64,000 nucleotides of DNA from an uncultured Lactobacillaceae bacterium. Lineage in GTDB: Bacteria > Bacillota > Bacilli > Lactobacillales > Lactobacillaceae. Where the stretch lies: the NCBI GenBank assembly GCA_945285405.1, contig CALYQJ010000004.1, positions 54,929 through 118,928 on the forward strand. Direction: 5' to 3'. Below the pieces are notes generated by a model. That model did not search any database. It was not told where the DNA came from and was given only the letters and a program-made list of their open reading frames with translations. The position numbers were made by a program, and so were the translations under genes. How positions within the stretch are numbered: position 1 is the stretch's first letter; each line of letters begins with the position of its first letter. Positions 20,794 through 32,988 of this stretch are shown piece by piece.

Positions 20794-20822
20794 TAGAGTG
20801 CCTCCTTTTCCTGTATCTATCA

Positions 20823-20878
20823 TACCAAAATATAGATACATTTAGGAAATATAATTCATAAATACACAATATATAGAT
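20823..20878. promoter_or_regulatory. Candidate tandem NrdR boxes upstream of nrdDG
   Basis: TACCAAAATATAGAT (20823-20837) and ACACAATATATAGAT (20864-20878), resembling the NrdR box ACACWATATATWGWGT, spaced 41 bp. Confidence 0.5.
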
Positions 20879-20889
20879 TATATATAACT

Positions 20890-20918
20890 AAAAAGAGTGC
20901 TTGATTTAAGCACTCTTT
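20890..20918 (-). terminator. Intrinsic terminator downstream of the phosphatase gene
   Basis: AAAGAGTGCTT/AAGCACTCTTT stem. Confidence 0.75.
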
Positions 20919-20921
20919 GAT

Positions 20922-21698
20922 TTAAACCAGATAAATCTTTTTTAAATCCGCTATATCTTGATTAGTCAATTTTAAAGCTTCTCGAGTAAAATGTTCATAA
21001 TCACCGTAAAAATAATCTATTGCATCAAAAATTGCATTAATATTATATGCCTGAACTTCCGACAAATTCATTTGATTAATATAATCATCTACTTCATCAT
21101 CGGTAATTACCTGAGTTTGACGAGAGGAATAAACCATATTAGATAAAAGATAATCAGCAGTAATTGTTTTATTTGGTAAATCAAATAATTTTTCAATTAA
21201 AGCAGCTCCAATCCCCGTACGATCTTGACCTGCTGAACAATGAAACAAAACCGATTGATCCTGCTGATCATTACTTAAAAGATAATGAAACATGGAACTA
21301 TATGCCTGCTGACTGTGGTAATTAAGAATTACATTTTGATAGATACCACCAATATTGGAGGCCATTTGAAATTTTTCTTTATGTTTCAAACGCCCCTTAA
21401 ATCGACGCCAATGTAAGGTAGAGGTTTGAGGCGAATTACTATATACCGGTAAATGATCGTATTCTACTCCTTTTAAACTTGGATCAGGAAAATTTTTTAC
21501 TTCAGAATCCGAACGAAAATCCAAATCATATTTTAAACCATAAGCAATTAATTGCTCTTGTCCTTTTTGATCAAGATTACTTAAATCGCCAGAACGTAAC
21601 AACTTATGCCAGCGCAAATGCTGTCCTGATCGAGTTTGATATCCTCCCATTTCTCTTAAATTCACACTACCTGAAAAATCTAATACTCGCTTTACCAT
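20922..21698 (-). CDS. Tyrosine-protein phosphatase (Tyr/Ser phosphatase family)
   Basis: NLREMGGYQTRSGQHLRWHKLLRSGDLS and CX5R motif HCSAGQDRTG. Confidence 0.9.
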   Translation of the reverse strand: MVKRVLDFSGSVNLREMGGYQTRSGQHLRWHKLLRSGDLSNLDQKGQEQLIAYGLKYDLDFRSDSEVKNFPDPSLKGVEYDHLPVYSNSPQTSTLHWRRFKGRLKHKEKFQMASNIGGIYQNVILNYHSQQAYSSMFHYLLSNDQQDQSVLFHCSAGQDRTGIGAALIEKLFDLPNKTITADYLLSNMVYSSRQTQVITDDEVDDYINQMNLSEVQAYNINAIFDAIDYFYGDYEHFTREALKLTNQDIADLKKIYLV

Positions 21699-21727
21699 TA
21701 TCTTGTATCCTCCCAGGACGATGTTTT

Positions 21728-22630
21728 TTAAAATTTCCCAGATTCTACATCAGAAATAAATTGTGATAAATGGTCATAATAATACTGTGGATTATCAGTC
21801 ATTCCATGATGACCAGAGTTTGGCGTAATTGAAAGCCGAGAATTCGGAATTTCTTGTGCCATTCTTTTGGCTACAGAAACAGGCATTGTTTCATGATCTG
21901 AAAAAACTAAATATGTTGGCATAGTTAAGTTCTTCAATTTTCCTCGAAGATCAAAATCTTTTAGTTTGCCTGTCACTACAAATTCATTATCACCTTGAAA
22001 TGCATTATATACATCAGTTGCCATCGTATCAATTAAATGACTAATTGCTGGATGCTCTCGACGATCAACAAATTGTTGATTTAAAATATCAACATATTTT
22101 TGATATTGAGCATCACCCCAGTTACCTTGTTCTTCAATTTTTTGCATATATGCTAGTTGTGTAGGGCTCAAAATTTCAGCGCGGCGAGCATTCACAGCAG
22201 CAACATATTCTTGGGTATTATCAATCATTGAAGAAATGATCGCTCCCTTTAAATGTTGACCATATTTTAAACCATAAAGTTGTACTAAAGCACCACCCCA
22301 ACTTTGCCCAATGAGGTAAAAATTATCAAGTCCTAATTTCTGCCTAACTTCTTCAACTTCATCGATATAATATTCATAAGTTAAAATTTCAGCGTTCTTA
22401 GGGTCACTAAAATCTGGTTGATCGGAATAAAAAGACCCCAATTGATCATACATATGAACCTGAACTTTAAGTCCTCGTTTTGCTAACTGTTTTGCTGCAT
22501 CTTCCCAATACTCATGAGTACCTCCAGGACCCCCATGTAAAGCTAAAAGATGAATATCCCCAGTTCCTTGAGTATTCGTCCATAAATGATATCCATTATT
22601 TAAAGTAATAATTTTTGATCCAGTTTTCAT
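21728..22630 (-). CDS. Proline iminopeptidase-family alpha/beta hydrolase
   Basis: LHGGPGGTHEYW and GQSWGGALVQLYG nucleophile elbow. Confidence 0.87.
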   Translation of the reverse strand: MKTGSKIITLNNGYHLWTNTQGTGDIHLLALHGGPGGTHEYWEDAAKQLAKRGLKVQVHMYDQLGSFYSDQPDFSDPKNAEILTYEYYIDEVEEVRQKLGLDNFYLIGQSWGGALVQLYGLKYGQHLKGAIISSMIDNTQEYVAAVNARRAEILSPTQLAYMQKIEEQGNWGDAQYQKYVDILNQQFVDRREHPAISHLIDTMATDVYNAFQGDNEFVVTGKLKDFDLRGKLKNLTMPTYLVFSDHETMPVSVAKRMAQEIPNSRLSITPNSGHHGMTDNPQYYYDHLSQFISDVESGKF

Positions 22631-22749
22631 CGACTACCTCACTTTTTTTAAAATATAATTCTATTGTCTCAAAAAATAGCTAACTTGCAATTATTCTTCT
22701 TTATGTTTAGAATCATTCTAAGATATTTTCTAAGAAAAGAGGAATAAAG

Positions 22750-24627
22750 TTGTCAAATTTGCATAAATTTTGGATAGTTTTAGGAATTGGTGGTGTAGCT
22801 TTAATTTTAAACTTTGGTTTTAAACTATCTAACATTGCTAATTTTTTAATTATCATCTCCGGAATAATAATTGCTTTTTCGATGCTGATTGAAATGATTA
22901 AAGTTTTAAAAAGTGGTAATTTTGGTGTTGATTTACTCGCCATAATCTCCATAACAGCCACAATAATTGCAAAAAATTATTGGGCGGCTTTAATTATTTT
23001 AATTATGTTAACTGGTGGCGATTCTTTAGAAGATTTTGCCAGTAAAAAAGCCAGTGCCGATTTATCTTTACTTTTGGATAACTCCCCCAAAACTGCTCAT
23101 ATTGTTAACAAATCTCAAATTAAAGATGTAATTGCTGATACAGTTCCAATTGGAGCTACTTTATTAATTAAACCTGGTGAAACAGTTCCAGTTGATGGAA
23201 TTATAATTAAAGGGGAGAGTAACTTTGATGAATCAAGCATGACCGGTGAATCACGTTTAATCAAGCGAAAAGTTGATGATAGCATAATTTCAGGAGCCGT
23301 AAATACAGATCGTCCAATTTACATAAAAACTCAAAAATTAGCCAAAGATTCACAATATCAAACTTTAGTTAATTTAGTAAAAAATGCTAATTTGAAACCT
23401 GCCCGTTTTGTGCGATTAGCAGATCAATACGCTCTACCTTTTACCATTATTTCCTTAATTATTGGAATTGCAGCAGCTTTAATTGCTAAAGATCCCAACC
23501 GATTTGTGCAGGTTATAGTTGTAGCTTCTCCTTGTCCTTTAATTTTAGCAGCTCCGGTTGCTATTGTTTCTGGAATGAGTCGTATTACACGTCATGGTAT
23601 TATTCTTAAAAGTGGTACTTCGTTAGAAAAACTTGCTAAAGCTAAAGCAGCATACTTTGATAAAACCGGTACTTTAACTAAAGGAAAATTGAATGTGACT
23701 CAAATTGTATCAACTGCTCACCTTTCCAAATCTAAATTATTGAACTATTTTTACAATTTAGAAATTAACTCTAATCATATTATGGGGCAAGCTATTGTCG
23801 CTGCTGCAAAGTCCCAAAACTCCACTCAACAAATGAGTTTCGAAAATATCAAAGAAATTACTGGTCAAGGAATTGAAGCAAATAAAGACAATCAACTATA
23901 TCGAATAGGTAAATTAGAATTTGTAACCAATTTAAAAAGTGAACAAATTAAATATCATCAGCTAACTGATACTTCTCAAGTCTTTTTAGCAATTGATAAT
24001 CAGGTACAAGGATATGTTCTATTACAAGACCAGTTACGTCCTGAAGCTCCACAAACTATTCAAGATTTAAAGAAAATCGGAATTAATCACTTAGCGATGA
24101 TCACTGGTGATCAACCTGCAACAGCTCAAAAAATTGCTCAAGAAGTTGGTTTAACAAATGTTTTTTCCCAATGTCGACCTCAAGATAAAATTACCTTAAT
24201 TAAAGATGCACCTAGTGAACAACGACCTTTAATAATGGTTGGTGATGGTGTTAATGATGCACCAGCAATTGCAGCAGCTGATGTCGGTATTGCAATGGGA
24301 GATAGTAGTGCCAGCGCTGCTTCTCAAACTGCTGATGTAGTTATTGTAAAAAATGATCTTCATACACTATTAAATGCAATTAATATTTCACGCTATACAA
24401 TGAAAATTGCTCGTCAGTCAGTTTTAATTGGAATTATCATTTGTACAGCTTTAGAACTAATCTGTGCCACTGGTATAATTCCAGTAATTGTTGGTGCTTT
24501 ATTACAAGAATTAATTGATACAACTTCAATTCTTTGGGCCTTAAGAGCAAGAGTAAACAAAGAAAAATTAATTCCTAATACTAATTCAAATAATTCTCAA
24601 ACAAACCTAATTAATAGTAATTCCTAG
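22750..24627 (+). CDS. P1B-type-like heavy-metal translocating P-type ATPase
   Basis: DKTGTLTKG, TGES, SPCPLILAAP and GDGVNDAPAIAAADVGIAMG; TTG start with GAGG SD. Confidence 0.88.
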   Translation: MSNLHKFWIVLGIGGVALILNFGFKLSNIANFLIIISGIIIAFSMLIEMIKVLKSGNFGVDLLAIISITATIIAKNYWAALIILIMLTGGDSLEDFASKKASADLSLLLDNSPKTAHIVNKSQIKDVIADTVPIGATLLIKPGETVPVDGIIIKGESNFDESSMTGESRLIKRKVDDSIISGAVNTDRPIYIKTQKLAKDSQYQTLVNLVKNANLKPARFVRLADQYALPFTIISLIIGIAAALIAKDPNRFVQVIVVASPCPLILAAPVAIVSGMSRITRHGIILKSGTSLEKLAKAKAAYFDKTGTLTKGKLNVTQIVSTAHLSKSKLLNYFYNLEINSNHIMGQAIVAAAKSQNSTQQMSFENIKEITGQGIEANKDNQLYRIGKLEFVTNLKSEQIKYHQLTDTSQVFLAIDNQVQGYVLLQDQLRPEAPQTIQDLKKIGINHLAMITGDQPATAQKIAQEVGLTNVFSQCRPQDKITLIKDAPSEQRPLIMVGDGVNDAPAIAAADVGIAMGDSSASAASQTADVVIVKNDLHTLLNAINISRYTMKIARQSVLIGIIICTALELICATGIIPVIVGALLQELIDTTSILWALRARVNKEKLIPNTNSNNSQTNLINSNS

Positions 24628-24663
24628 TAAAAATCATTTTGATTAATCAGTAAATTTTCTGCT

Positions 24664-25032
24664 ATGATGAATTTTATGAAAAAAGATGATTGTATTTTTT
24701 GCCAAAAACCTAAAAATGAATGGATTTTAAAAAATCAACTAGCAGCAGCATTTTGGGATATAAATCCAGTTAACCCTGGTCATTTATTGATCATTTCCCA
24801 AGAACATCATAGCAACTACTTTGACTTATCAGCGGCTGAATTAATTGCTGTAAATCAATTACTAAAAGAAGCAAAGTTATTCTTAGATCAAAAATATCAC
24901 CCTGACGGATATAATATCTTAATTAATAATGGTCATTTTGGTGGTCAATCAATAATGCATTGTCACATTCATTTAATACCTCGCTATAAAAACGATGGCC
25001 TTTTTATGCCAAAGAATAAATCTCTAAAATAA
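24664..25032 (+). CDS. HIT family protein
   Basis: CIFC...HCHIHLIPRY (HxHxH) histidine triad. Confidence 0.9.
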   Translation: MMNFMKKDDCIFCQKPKNEWILKNQLAAAFWDINPVNPGHLLIISQEHHSNYFDLSAAELIAVNQLLKEAKLFLDQKYHPDGYNILINNGHFGGQSIMHCHIHLIPRYKNDGLFMPKNKSLK

Positions 25033-25083
25033 TTAAATCGTAAAAATATTTTTAACATTTTAAACTATACCTTCTTAAAAGTA

Positions 25084-25117
25084 AAAATAAAGGACAATTA
25101 ATGTTGCCCTTTATTTT
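25084..25117. terminator. Intrinsic terminator, HIT-gene side
   Basis: AATAAAGGACAA...TTGCCCTTTATT near-palindrome followed by T-rich tract. Confidence 0.65.
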
Positions 25118-25144
25118 TATTAATAAAACCTAACTATTAAAATA

Positions 25145-25179
25145 AAAAGATCAGATTTAAATAAAAAATCTGATCTTTT
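25145..25179 (-). terminator. Intrinsic terminator downstream of rpoC
   Basis: AAAAGATCAGATTT/AAATCTGATCTTTT stem. Confidence 0.8.
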
Positions 25180-25187
25180 AAAGTACA

Positions 25188-28100
25188 CTATTCGTAATTA
25201 TTTGGAGCTTTATCGTTCTTTATGCGTTCATATAAATTTTCTTCTGATTGATATTTCTTTTCTAATTCAGTAACAGTTTGTTCTTTACCTTCTGCTGGTA
25301 CATCTGCTATTGGTTCCATATCCCGATAACACTTCATCCCTGTTCCAGCAGGAATTAATTTACCAATGATAACATTTTCTTTCAAACCAATTAATGGATC
25401 ATTCTTGCCACGAATTGAAGTATCAGTTAGAACACGCGTGGTTTCTTGGAAAGATGCCGCAGATAAGAAACTATTAGTTTCCAATGCTGCCTTAGTAATT
25501 CCAAGTAATACTGGTCGAGCTGTGGCAGGTACTTTGCCTGATTTAATCGTAGCTGCATTTTGATCTTCAAAATCACCAATATCCATTAATGTCCCTGGCA
25601 AAATGTTAGTATCTGCAGGATCCATTACTCGAACTTTTTGAAGCATTTGTCGAACCATTACTTCCAAATGCTTATCAGAAATATCTACACCTTGCATCCG
25701 ATAAACTTTTTGAACCTCTGCTAATAAATAAGCTTCTGTTGCTGCTTTGTTTTTAGTTTCTAAAAGGTGCTTTGGATCAATAGACCCACCAGTTAAACGA
25801 TCACCTCGTTCAACTAAATCACCCTGAGCTACAGCTAAACTAGCTGTATAAGGAATAGTATAAGTTTTTTCCTCTTCATTATTCTGAACTACTATTTCAC
25901 GTGTATGAGTAGCAGGATCTTCGTTAATTGCCATAATTTTTCCAGCAACTTCAGTAATTGTTGCTTGTCCTTTTGGATTACGAGCTTCAAAAATTTCTTC
26001 AACTCGGGGAAGACCTTGAGTAATATCTTCACCACCAGCAACACCACCAGTATGGAAGTTACGCATTGTTAACTGTGTTCCAGGTTCACCAATAGATTGA
26101 GCTGCCACTGTACCAACAGCTTCACCTACTTCAACATCAGTTCCTGTCGCCAAGTTACGACCATAACATTTACGGCAAACTCCATGACGAGTTTTACAAG
26201 TAAATAATGACCTAATTGTAACTTTTTCTACATTATGATCTAAAAGCATTTGACTAGTTGCTTCATCTAGAAACTGATTAGCTTTAACCAGAATTTCACC
26301 TGTTTTAGGATCTTTTACTGACTTCATTGTATATCGACCTAAAATTCGATCATATAAAGGTTCAATTACTTCAGTTCCTTCCATAATTGAAGAAACTTCT
26401 ACTCCTTGGTCAGTACCACAATCATCCTCACGAACAATGACATCTTGAGCTACATCAACCAAACGTCGAGTTAAATATCCAGAGTTAGCAGTCTTTAAAG
26501 CTGTATCTGTCATTCCTTTACGAGCACCGTGAGTGGACATAAACATTTCCAAAACACTAAGCCCTTCACGGAAGTTAGAAGTAACAGGAACTTCCATCAT
26601 TCCGCCATTAGGTGCAGCCATTAAACCTCTCATTCCTGCAAGTTGAGTAAAGTTTGAAATATTTCCTCGAGCTCCAGAATCACTCATCATCGAAATTGGA
26701 TTCTTAGGGTCAAAAGAATCAACTAATTTATTTTGTATGGTTTCTTTAGCATCATTCCAAACTTCAATGACACGATCATGACGTTCCTCTTCAGTAATTA
26801 AACCTCGTCTGAATTGATTAGAAATCGTTTCAACTTTTTTATGGGCAGAAGCAACTACTCGCTTTTTATCTTTCAAGTTAGTAATATCAGCAACCCCAAC
26901 AGTTAATCCTGAATTGGTAGATTCCGTGTATCCTAAAGTTTTCATATCATCTAAAAGATCAGTTGTCCGTTGAACTTTGTAAACTTTAAAAACTTGAGCA
27001 ATGATGTCGCTTAAAAAGTCTTTTTTAAATGGAGTAACCAATTCTCGAGTAGCCAAAATATCATTAATATTTTCACCTTGTTTCAAGAAATACTTACTTG
27101 GAGTCCCATTGGCTAAATTATCATCAGTTGGTTCATTTAAGTAAGGAAAATCTTCAGGCATAATGCTATTAAAAATTAATTTACCTACAGTCGTTAACAT
27201 AATTTCAGACCGTTGTTCTTCAGTAAATGGCTTTTTAGGCATTGAAGAAACAGCGACTCCAACCCGAGTATGTAAATGAACAAATCCCGATTGATATGAC
27301 ATAATCGCTTCATTTGTATCTTCAAAAATTGTTCCTTCACCTTCACGACCATTCTCTTCAATAGTAAGATAATAGTTTCCTAAAACTATATCTTGAGAAG
27401 GACTAACAATCGGTTTACCATCCTTTGGTGCTAAAATATGGTGAGCTGCTAACATTAATAGTCTTGACTCTGCCTGAGCTTCATCAGAAAGAGGCACATG
27501 CACTGCCATCTGATCTCCATCAAAATCAGCATTATATGCTTCACAAGCTAAAGGATGAAGTCGAATTGACTTACCATCAACTAAAACAGGTTCAAAAGCT
27601 TGAATTCCTAAACGGTGTAAAGTTGGTGCCCGATTTAAAAGAACAGTTCGTTCTTTAAGTACATCTTCTAAAACATCCCAAACTTCGTTATCTTGATGTT
27701 CTATCATTCTTTTGGCACTTTTGACATTAGTTGCAATTTCTCTTTTGACTAATTCTCTCATTACAAAAGGCTTAAACAACTCTAATGCCATTGGTCTTGG
27801 CAAACCACATTGAGAAAACTTCAGTGTTGGTCCAACATCAATTACTGAACGACCAGAATAGTCAACCCTTTTACCCAAAAGATTTTGACGAAAACGTCCT
27901 TGTTTACCTTTTAACATATGGCTTAGTGATTTCAATGGTCGATTACCTGGTCCAGTTACAGGTCTACCACGACGTCCATTATCAATTAAAGCATCTACAG
28001 CTTCCTGAAGCATCCGCTTTTCATTTTGGACAATAATTCGTGGAGCATTAATTTCTAATAATTTTTTCAAACGATTATTTCGATTAATTACTCGACGATA

Positions 28101-28982
28101 AAGGTCATTTAAATCACTTGTAGCAAAACGTCCTCCCTCAAGCTGTACCATTGGCCTTAAATCAGGTGGAATAACTGGAATTGCATCCATCACCACCCAT
28201 TCTGGACGGTTACCAGAAGTAAGAAAAGCCTCCAAGATATCAAGCCTTCTAATATCACGAACCCGCTTTTGACCACTAGCATCTTTTAATTCTTGTTTTA
28301 ATTCAGTTACAGATTTTTTTAGGTCAACTTTCTTTAAAAGATCTTTAATCCCTTCTGCACCCATTTTGGCAACAAAGGCATCTTTACTTTCAAAGCTATG
28401 TGCTCCAAATTTTTTTAAAGCTGCTACATAATCAGATTCTGATAATACTTGATCAACTTTTAGGTCTGTTTCTTTAGGATCAGTAACTACTTTATAAAAT
28501 TCAGTTTGTTTTTCTCGATATTCTTTCTCAGTTAAAATTTGTTTTTCTTCGAGATTAGTTTTTCCGGGCTCAATTACAATATAAGCAGAAAAATAAATTA
28601 CTTCTTCTAAAACTCGCGGAGAAACATCAAGAATTAATCCAATTCTAGAAGGAATTCCTTTAAAATACCAAATATGAGTAACCGGAGCTGCTAATTCAAT
28701 ATGACCCATCCGTTCACGTCGAACTTTTGAACGAGTAACTTCTACACCACAACGATCACAAACAATTCCCTTATAGCGAATTCGTTTGTATTTACCACAA
28801 GCACATTCCCAATCTTTAGTAGGACCAAAAATACGCTCATCAAACAAACCATCTCTTTCTGGTTTTAAAGTTCGATAATTAATCGTTTCTGGTTTTTTGA
28901 CTTCGCCATAAGACCAACTTCTAATTTTATCGGGAGAGGCTAGCCCAATTTGCATACTGTCAAATTTATTAACATCGATCAA
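25188..28982 (-). CDS. rpoC: DNA-directed RNA polymerase subunit beta'
   Basis: [16 protein letters not shown] catalytic motif; N-terminal zinc motif [20 protein letters not shown]. Confidence 0.98.
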   Translation of the reverse strand: MIDVNKFDSMQIGLASPDKIRSWSYGEVKKPETINYRTLKPERDGLFDERIFGPTKDWECACGKYKRIRYKGIVCDRCGVEVTRSKVRRERMGHIELAAPVTHIWYFKGIPSRIGLILDVSPRVLEEVIYFSAYIVIEPGKTNLEEKQILTEKEYREKQTEFYKVVTDPKETDLKVDQVLSESDYVAALKKFGAHSFESKDAFVAKMGAEGIKDLLKKVDLKKSVTELKQELKDASGQKRVRDIRRLDILEAFLTSGNRPEWVVMDAIPVIPPDLRPMVQLEGGRFATSDLNDLYRRVINRNNRLKKLLEINAPRIIVQNEKRMLQEAVDALIDNGRRGRPVTGPGNRPLKSLSHMLKGKQGRFRQNLLGKRVDYSGRSVIDVGPTLKFSQCGLPRPMALELFKPFVMRELVKREIATNVKSAKRMIEHQDNEVWDVLEDVLKERTVLLNRAPTLHRLGIQAFEPVLVDGKSIRLHPLACEAYNADFDGDQMAVHVPLSDEAQAESRLLMLAAHHILAPKDGKPIVSPSQDIVLGNYYLTIEENGREGEGTIFEDTNEAIMSYQSGFVHLHTRVGVAVSSMPKKPFTEEQRSEIMLTTVGKLIFNSIMPEDFPYLNEPTDDNLANGTPSKYFLKQGENINDILATRELVTPFKKDFLSDIIAQVFKVYKVQRTTDLLDDMKTLGYTESTNSGLTVGVADITNLKDKKRVVASAHKKVETISNQFRRGLITEEERHDRVIEVWNDAKETIQNKLVDSFDPKNPISMMSDSGARGNISNFTQLAGMRGLMAAPNGGMMEVPVTSNFREGLSVLEMFMSTHGARKGMTDTALKTANSGYLTRRLVDVAQDVIVREDDCGTDQGVEVSSIMEGTEVIEPLYDRILGRYTMKSVKDPKTGEILVKANQFLDEATSQMLLDHNVEKVTIRSLFTCKTRHGVCRKCYGRNLATGTDVEVGEAVGTVAAQSIGEPGTQLTMRNFHTGGVAGGEDITQGLPRVEEIFEARNPKGQATITEVAGKIMAINEDPATHTREIVVQNNEEEKTYTIPYTASLAVAQGDLVERGDRLTGGSIDPKHLLETKNKAATEAYLLAEVQKVYRMQGVDISDKHLEVMVRQMLQKVRVMDPADTNILPGTLMDIGDFEDQNAATIKSGKVPATARPVLLGITKAALETNSFLSAASFQETTRVLTDTSIRGKNDPLIGLKENVIIGKLIPAGTGMKCYRDMEPIADVPAEGKEQTVTELEKKYQSEENLYERIKNDKAPNNYE

Positions 28983-31900
28983 TTATTTTGCTCTCCTTTC
29001 TCAGCTTCATCTGAAATTCCCAAAGCTTTCTCCAATTCATTAGCGGATTTTGCATCATCACTTTTTATGGGAGCTGCTTTAGAATGATCCCCATTTTCCA
29101 AAACTGCTTTTTGAACAGCAATTTCATCAGCATATTTTTGTAATGCATCTACTACAACATTTTTGGAACCATCATCGTCCATATCTCGCAAATCAATTTC
29201 ACGCTTTTGAGAATCTAATACTTTAATATCTAGTCCTAAGGATTGCAATTCTTTGATCAAAACTCTAAATGATTCTGGAACACTAGGAGCAGGAATGCTC
29301 TCACCTTTAACAATTGCCTCAAAAGTTTTTACTCGACCAGTAACATCGTCAGATTTATAAGTCAAAATTTCTTGTAAAGTATGAGCCGCACCATAAGCTT
29401 CCAAAGCCCAAACTTCCATTTCACCAAAACGCTGACCACCAAATTGAGCTTTACCTCCAAGGGGTTGTTGCGTTACTAAAGAGTATGGCCCAATCGAACG
29501 AGCATGGATTTTATCATCAACCATGTGAGATAGTTTCATATAATACATAATTCCAACTGAAACCCGATTTTCAAATGGTTCTCCTGTACGGCCATCGTAT
29601 AGATAAGTTTTACCGTCTGCATCCATTCCGGACTTCTTAACAATATTCCACAAGTCTTTATCGGTTACCCCGTCAAAAACTGGAGTAGCAATATCTACAC
29701 CCAATTTTTTAGCTGCTAGACCAAGATGTAATTCTAATACCTGCCCAATATTCATTCGTGAAGGTACACCCATGGGTGATAAAAGAACATCAATTGGTGT
29801 ACCATCAGGCATATAAGGCATATCCTCTTCTGGAACTACAATCGAAACTGTACCTTTGTTTCCATGACGGCCGGCCATCTTATCGCCAACTTGAATTTTT
29901 CGCTTTTGTGCAACAAAGACTCGAACTAACATATTTACACCTGGTGGTAACTCATCACCAGCTTCACGAGTAAAAATTTTAACCTTTTGAATAATACCGT
30001 CACCGCCATGAGGAACTCTTAATGAAGTATCACGAACCTCACGTGATTTTTCTCCAAAAATAGCATGAAGTAGTCTTTCTTCTGCTGATAATTCGGTCAT
30101 TCCTTTTGGAGTAACTTTTCCAACCAGAATATCGCCCTCACGAACTTCAGCACCAACACGAACTACCCCTAGCTCATCTAAGTCTTTCAAAGCATCTTCA
30201 CCAACATTAGGAATTTCACGAGTAACTTCCTCTGGTCCTAATTTAGTATCACGAGATTCAGAAATGTACTCTTCAATGTGGATAGAAGTATAAACATCAT
30301 CTTTGACCAAACGTTCAGAAAGAATAACGGCATCTTCATAGTTGTACATATTCCAAGTCATAAAAGCAACTAATGGATTTTGCCCTAAAGCTAATTCACC
30401 ATTAGACATTGCTGGACCATCAGCAATAATTTCGCCCTTGTCGACTTTATCGCCCTTACGAACAATAGGTCGCTGATGGTAATCTTTACCAGCATTTGAG
30501 CGACGATGAATCATTAATTTATAAGTATCTAAAGTATTATTTTCTCGACGAACTCTAATTTGATTAGCATCAACATATTCAACAGTACCTTCATGTTCCG
30601 CCAACAATGCTAAACCTGAATCATGAGCGGCAATATATTCCATTCCAGTACCTACAATTGGAGCGTGTGGTTGAATCAAGGGCACTGCTTGTCGTTGCAT
30701 ATTAGCCCCCATTAAAGCCCGATTAGAATCATCATTTTCCAAAAACGGAATACAAGCAGTTGCTACTGCAACAACTTGTTTTGGAGAAACATCCATATAA
30801 TCAACATGCTCTGGAGTGGTTTCAATATTATCATCTTTATGTCTAGCTAAAACCGTACTTTCAATGAAACTTCCATCAGCTTTTAACGGTGAATTAGCTT
30901 GAGCGATAGTATAATTATCTTCTTCATCAGCAGTCAAATAGTCAATTTTATCAGTAACTTTATGCGTTTTCCAACTAACCCGTCGATAAGGAGTTTCAAT
31001 AAAGCCATATTTATTAATTACCGCATAGCTAGCTAAACTATTAATTAATCCAATATTCGGACCTTCAGGAGTTTCAATAGGGCACATTCTACCGTAATGA
31101 GTATAATGAACATCTCGTACTTCATATCCTGCCCGATCACGCGTCAAACCTCCTGGTCCCAAAGCACTCAAACGTCGTTTATGAGTTAATTCACCAAGTG
31201 GATTAGTTTGATCCATAAACTGTGATAATTGAGAAGAGCCAAAGAACTCTTTAATTGCTGCAACTACTGGTCGAATATTAACTAATTGTTGAGGAGTAAC
31301 CGTTAGTGGATCTTGAATTGACATTCGTTCACGAACAACACGTTCCATTCTAGTTAAGCCAATTCTAAATTGATTTTGCAATAATTCACCAACAGAGCGG
31401 ATACGTCGATTACCCAAATGGTCAATATCATCTGTAGTTCCAATACCATAACGTAAATTAAGAAAGTAATTAACGGCAGCAATAATATCAGCTACTGTTA
31501 ATTGATGAACTGATTCAGGAATATTAGCATTACCAATTAATTCAATAATTTGATCAGGATCATTTTTGCCATAGACTTTAATTGATTGAACTACAACTTC
31601 ATCTTGTAAAACTCCATCACTAGAAGGGATAAAAGAACGAGTTTTAAAGTCCATCCGCCGTAGATACTTCTTTAATGGAGTTTCACTTCCTGCTTCGCCT
31701 TTAACTCCTCCTTCCATTAATTTACGATCAACTTTCGTGCCCTTATTAGCAACGACTTCACCTGTCTCTGGATCAACCAAAGTTTCAGCCAATGTTAAAC
31801 CTATCAATCGGTTTTCTAAGGAAAGTTTTTTATTAATTTTGTAACGACCAACAGCCGCTAAATCATAACGTTTTGGATCAAAGAAGCGAGCATAAAGTAA

Positions 31901-32674
31901 GGAGCGAGAACTTTCAGCAGTTTTTGGTTCACCAGGACGTAAACGTTCATAAATTTCTTTTAATGCCTCATCAGTACGAGAATCTTCAGAATTTTTATGA
32001 ACATCTTTTTCCATTGTTAACTTTAATGAATCATCATCACCTAAAATATCTACCAAAGTACTATCCGAACCAAACCCTAAAGCTCTTAAAAGAACTGTAA
32101 TTGGAATTTTTCGTGTTCGATCAATTCGTGCATAAGCAATTTCTTTACTATCACTTTCAAATTCCAGCCAAGCGCCTCGATTAGGGATAACTGTTGTCCC
32201 GTAATTAACAATGCTATTTTTGTCTACTGAACTATTAAAATAAACTCCAGGAGATCGCATTAATTGAGAAACAATTACTCGTTCAGCACCATTAATAATA
32301 AAAGTACCTTCTTTGGTCATCATTGGAAAGTCACCAAAGAAAACATCTTGAGTTTTAATTTCTCCGGTTTCATTATTAGTCAATCGTAAATTGACATACA
32401 TTGGTAATGAATAATTAGTATCGCGTTCACGCGCTTCATTTACCGAATATTTTGGCTCCTTAAATGAATAACCATTATATTCAAGAGTTAAAATTCCCTT
32501 AAAGTCCTCAATTGGCATCACATCATGGAACATTTCATTGATTCCTTCGTCTAACAGCCATTTAAAAGACTTTGTTTGAATGTCAATTAGATTAGGTAAT
32601 TTTAAAACATCTTTAATTCGGGAATAGTTTTCACGAACTTGATGTTTACCATAATGGACATTATGACCAGCCAT
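28979..32674 (-). CDS. rpoB: DNA-directed RNA polymerase subunit beta
   Basis: [24 protein letters not shown] with [71 protein letters not shown]. Confidence 0.98.
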   Translation of the reverse strand: MAGHNVHYGKHQVRENYSRIKDVLKLPNLIDIQTKSFKWLLDEGINEMFHDVMPIEDFKGILTLEYNGYSFKEPKYSVNEARERDTNYSLPMYVNLRLTNNETGEIKTQDVFFGDFPMMTKEGTFIINGAERVIVSQLMRSPGVYFNSSVDKNSIVNYGTTVIPNRGAWLEFESDSKEIAYARIDRTRKIPITVLLRALGFGSDSTLVDILGDDDSLKLTMEKDVHKNSEDSRTDEALKEIYERLRPGEPKTAESSRSLLYARFFDPKRYDLAAVGRYKINKKLSLENRLIGLTLAETLVDPETGEVVANKGTKVDRKLMEGGVKGEAGSETPLKKYLRRMDFKTRSFIPSSDGVLQDEVVVQSIKVYGKNDPDQIIELIGNANIPESVHQLTVADIIAAVNYFLNLRYGIGTTDDIDHLGNRRIRSVGELLQNQFRIGLTRMERVVRERMSIQDPLTVTPQQLVNIRPVVAAIKEFFGSSQLSQFMDQTNPLGELTHKRRLSALGPGGLTRDRAGYEVRDVHYTHYGRMCPIETPEGPNIGLINSLASYAVINKYGFIETPYRRVSWKTHKVTDKIDYLTADEEDNYTIAQANSPLKADGSFIESTVLARHKDDNIETTPEHVDYMDVSPKQVVAVATACIPFLENDDSNRALMGANMQRQAVPLIQPHAPIVGTGMEYIAAHDSGLALLAEHEGTVEYVDANQIRVRRENNTLDTYKLMIHRRSNAGKDYHQRPIVRKGDKVDKGEIIADGPAMSNGELALGQNPLVAFMTWNMYNYEDAVILSERLVKDDVYTSIHIEEYISESRDTKLGPEEVTREIPNVGEDALKDLDELGVVRVGAEVREGDILVGKVTPKGMTELSAEERLLHAIFGEKSREVRDTSLRVPHGGDGIIQKVKIFTREAGDELPPGVNMLVRVFVAQKRKIQVGDKMAGRHGNKGTVSIVVPEEDMPYMPDGTPIDVLLSPMGVPSRMNIGQVLELHLGLAAKKLGVDIATPVFDGVTDKDLWNIVKKSGMDADGKTYLYDGRTGEPFENRVSVGIMYYMKLSHMVDDKIHARSIGPYSLVTQQPLGGKAQFGGQRFGEMEVWALEAYGAAHTLQEILTYKSDDVTGRVKTFEAIVKGESIPAPSVPESFRVLIKELQSLGLDIKVLDSQKREIDLRDMDDDGSKNVVVDALQKYADEIAVQKAVLENGDHSKAAPIKSDDAKSANELEKALGISDEAEKGEQNN

Positions 32675-32766
32675 ATTTTCACTCCTTTTCATTTCTTAAA
32701 ATAAAGCCCTTTGCCTTATTAATCTTTAAAAAAACTTAACAATTTTTATTGATTCCAAAGCAAAAA

Positions 32767-32850
32767 AAATCCCACATACTCAAAATTGAAATATGTAGGA
32801 AGCACTGTAATGGACAATAGATCAAAACAGGGTCTCTAATTTTATTTATC
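32767..32850 (-). ncRNA. rpoB 5' leader with intrinsic terminator (candidate attenuator, possibly Lacto-rpoB-like)
   Basis: Minus strand CCTACATA-N-TATGTGGG hairpin followed by T8, located between rpoB and its upstream divergent gene. Confidence 0.5.
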
Positions 32851-32988
32851 TATTTTAACTCATCTATGTAAATTATTCAACATTTTAAAACTTTTTTTTA
32901 AAAAATTCAACCCCTTTATTTATCCCTATAAAACCGATATAGTAAAACCCATAGCACTTATTAAAAATTAGTGAATAAGGAGTTGTCA

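Noticed and set aside
25888-25905. parS-like TATTTCACGTGTATGA in rpoC
   Set aside because: About 12 of 16 matches inside coding sequence, with mismatches in the right arm; not convincing.
27425-32100. Several plus-strand ORFs of 71-83 aa inside rpoB/rpoC
   Set aside because: Shadow ORFs opposite long conserved genes, no start signals and no families.
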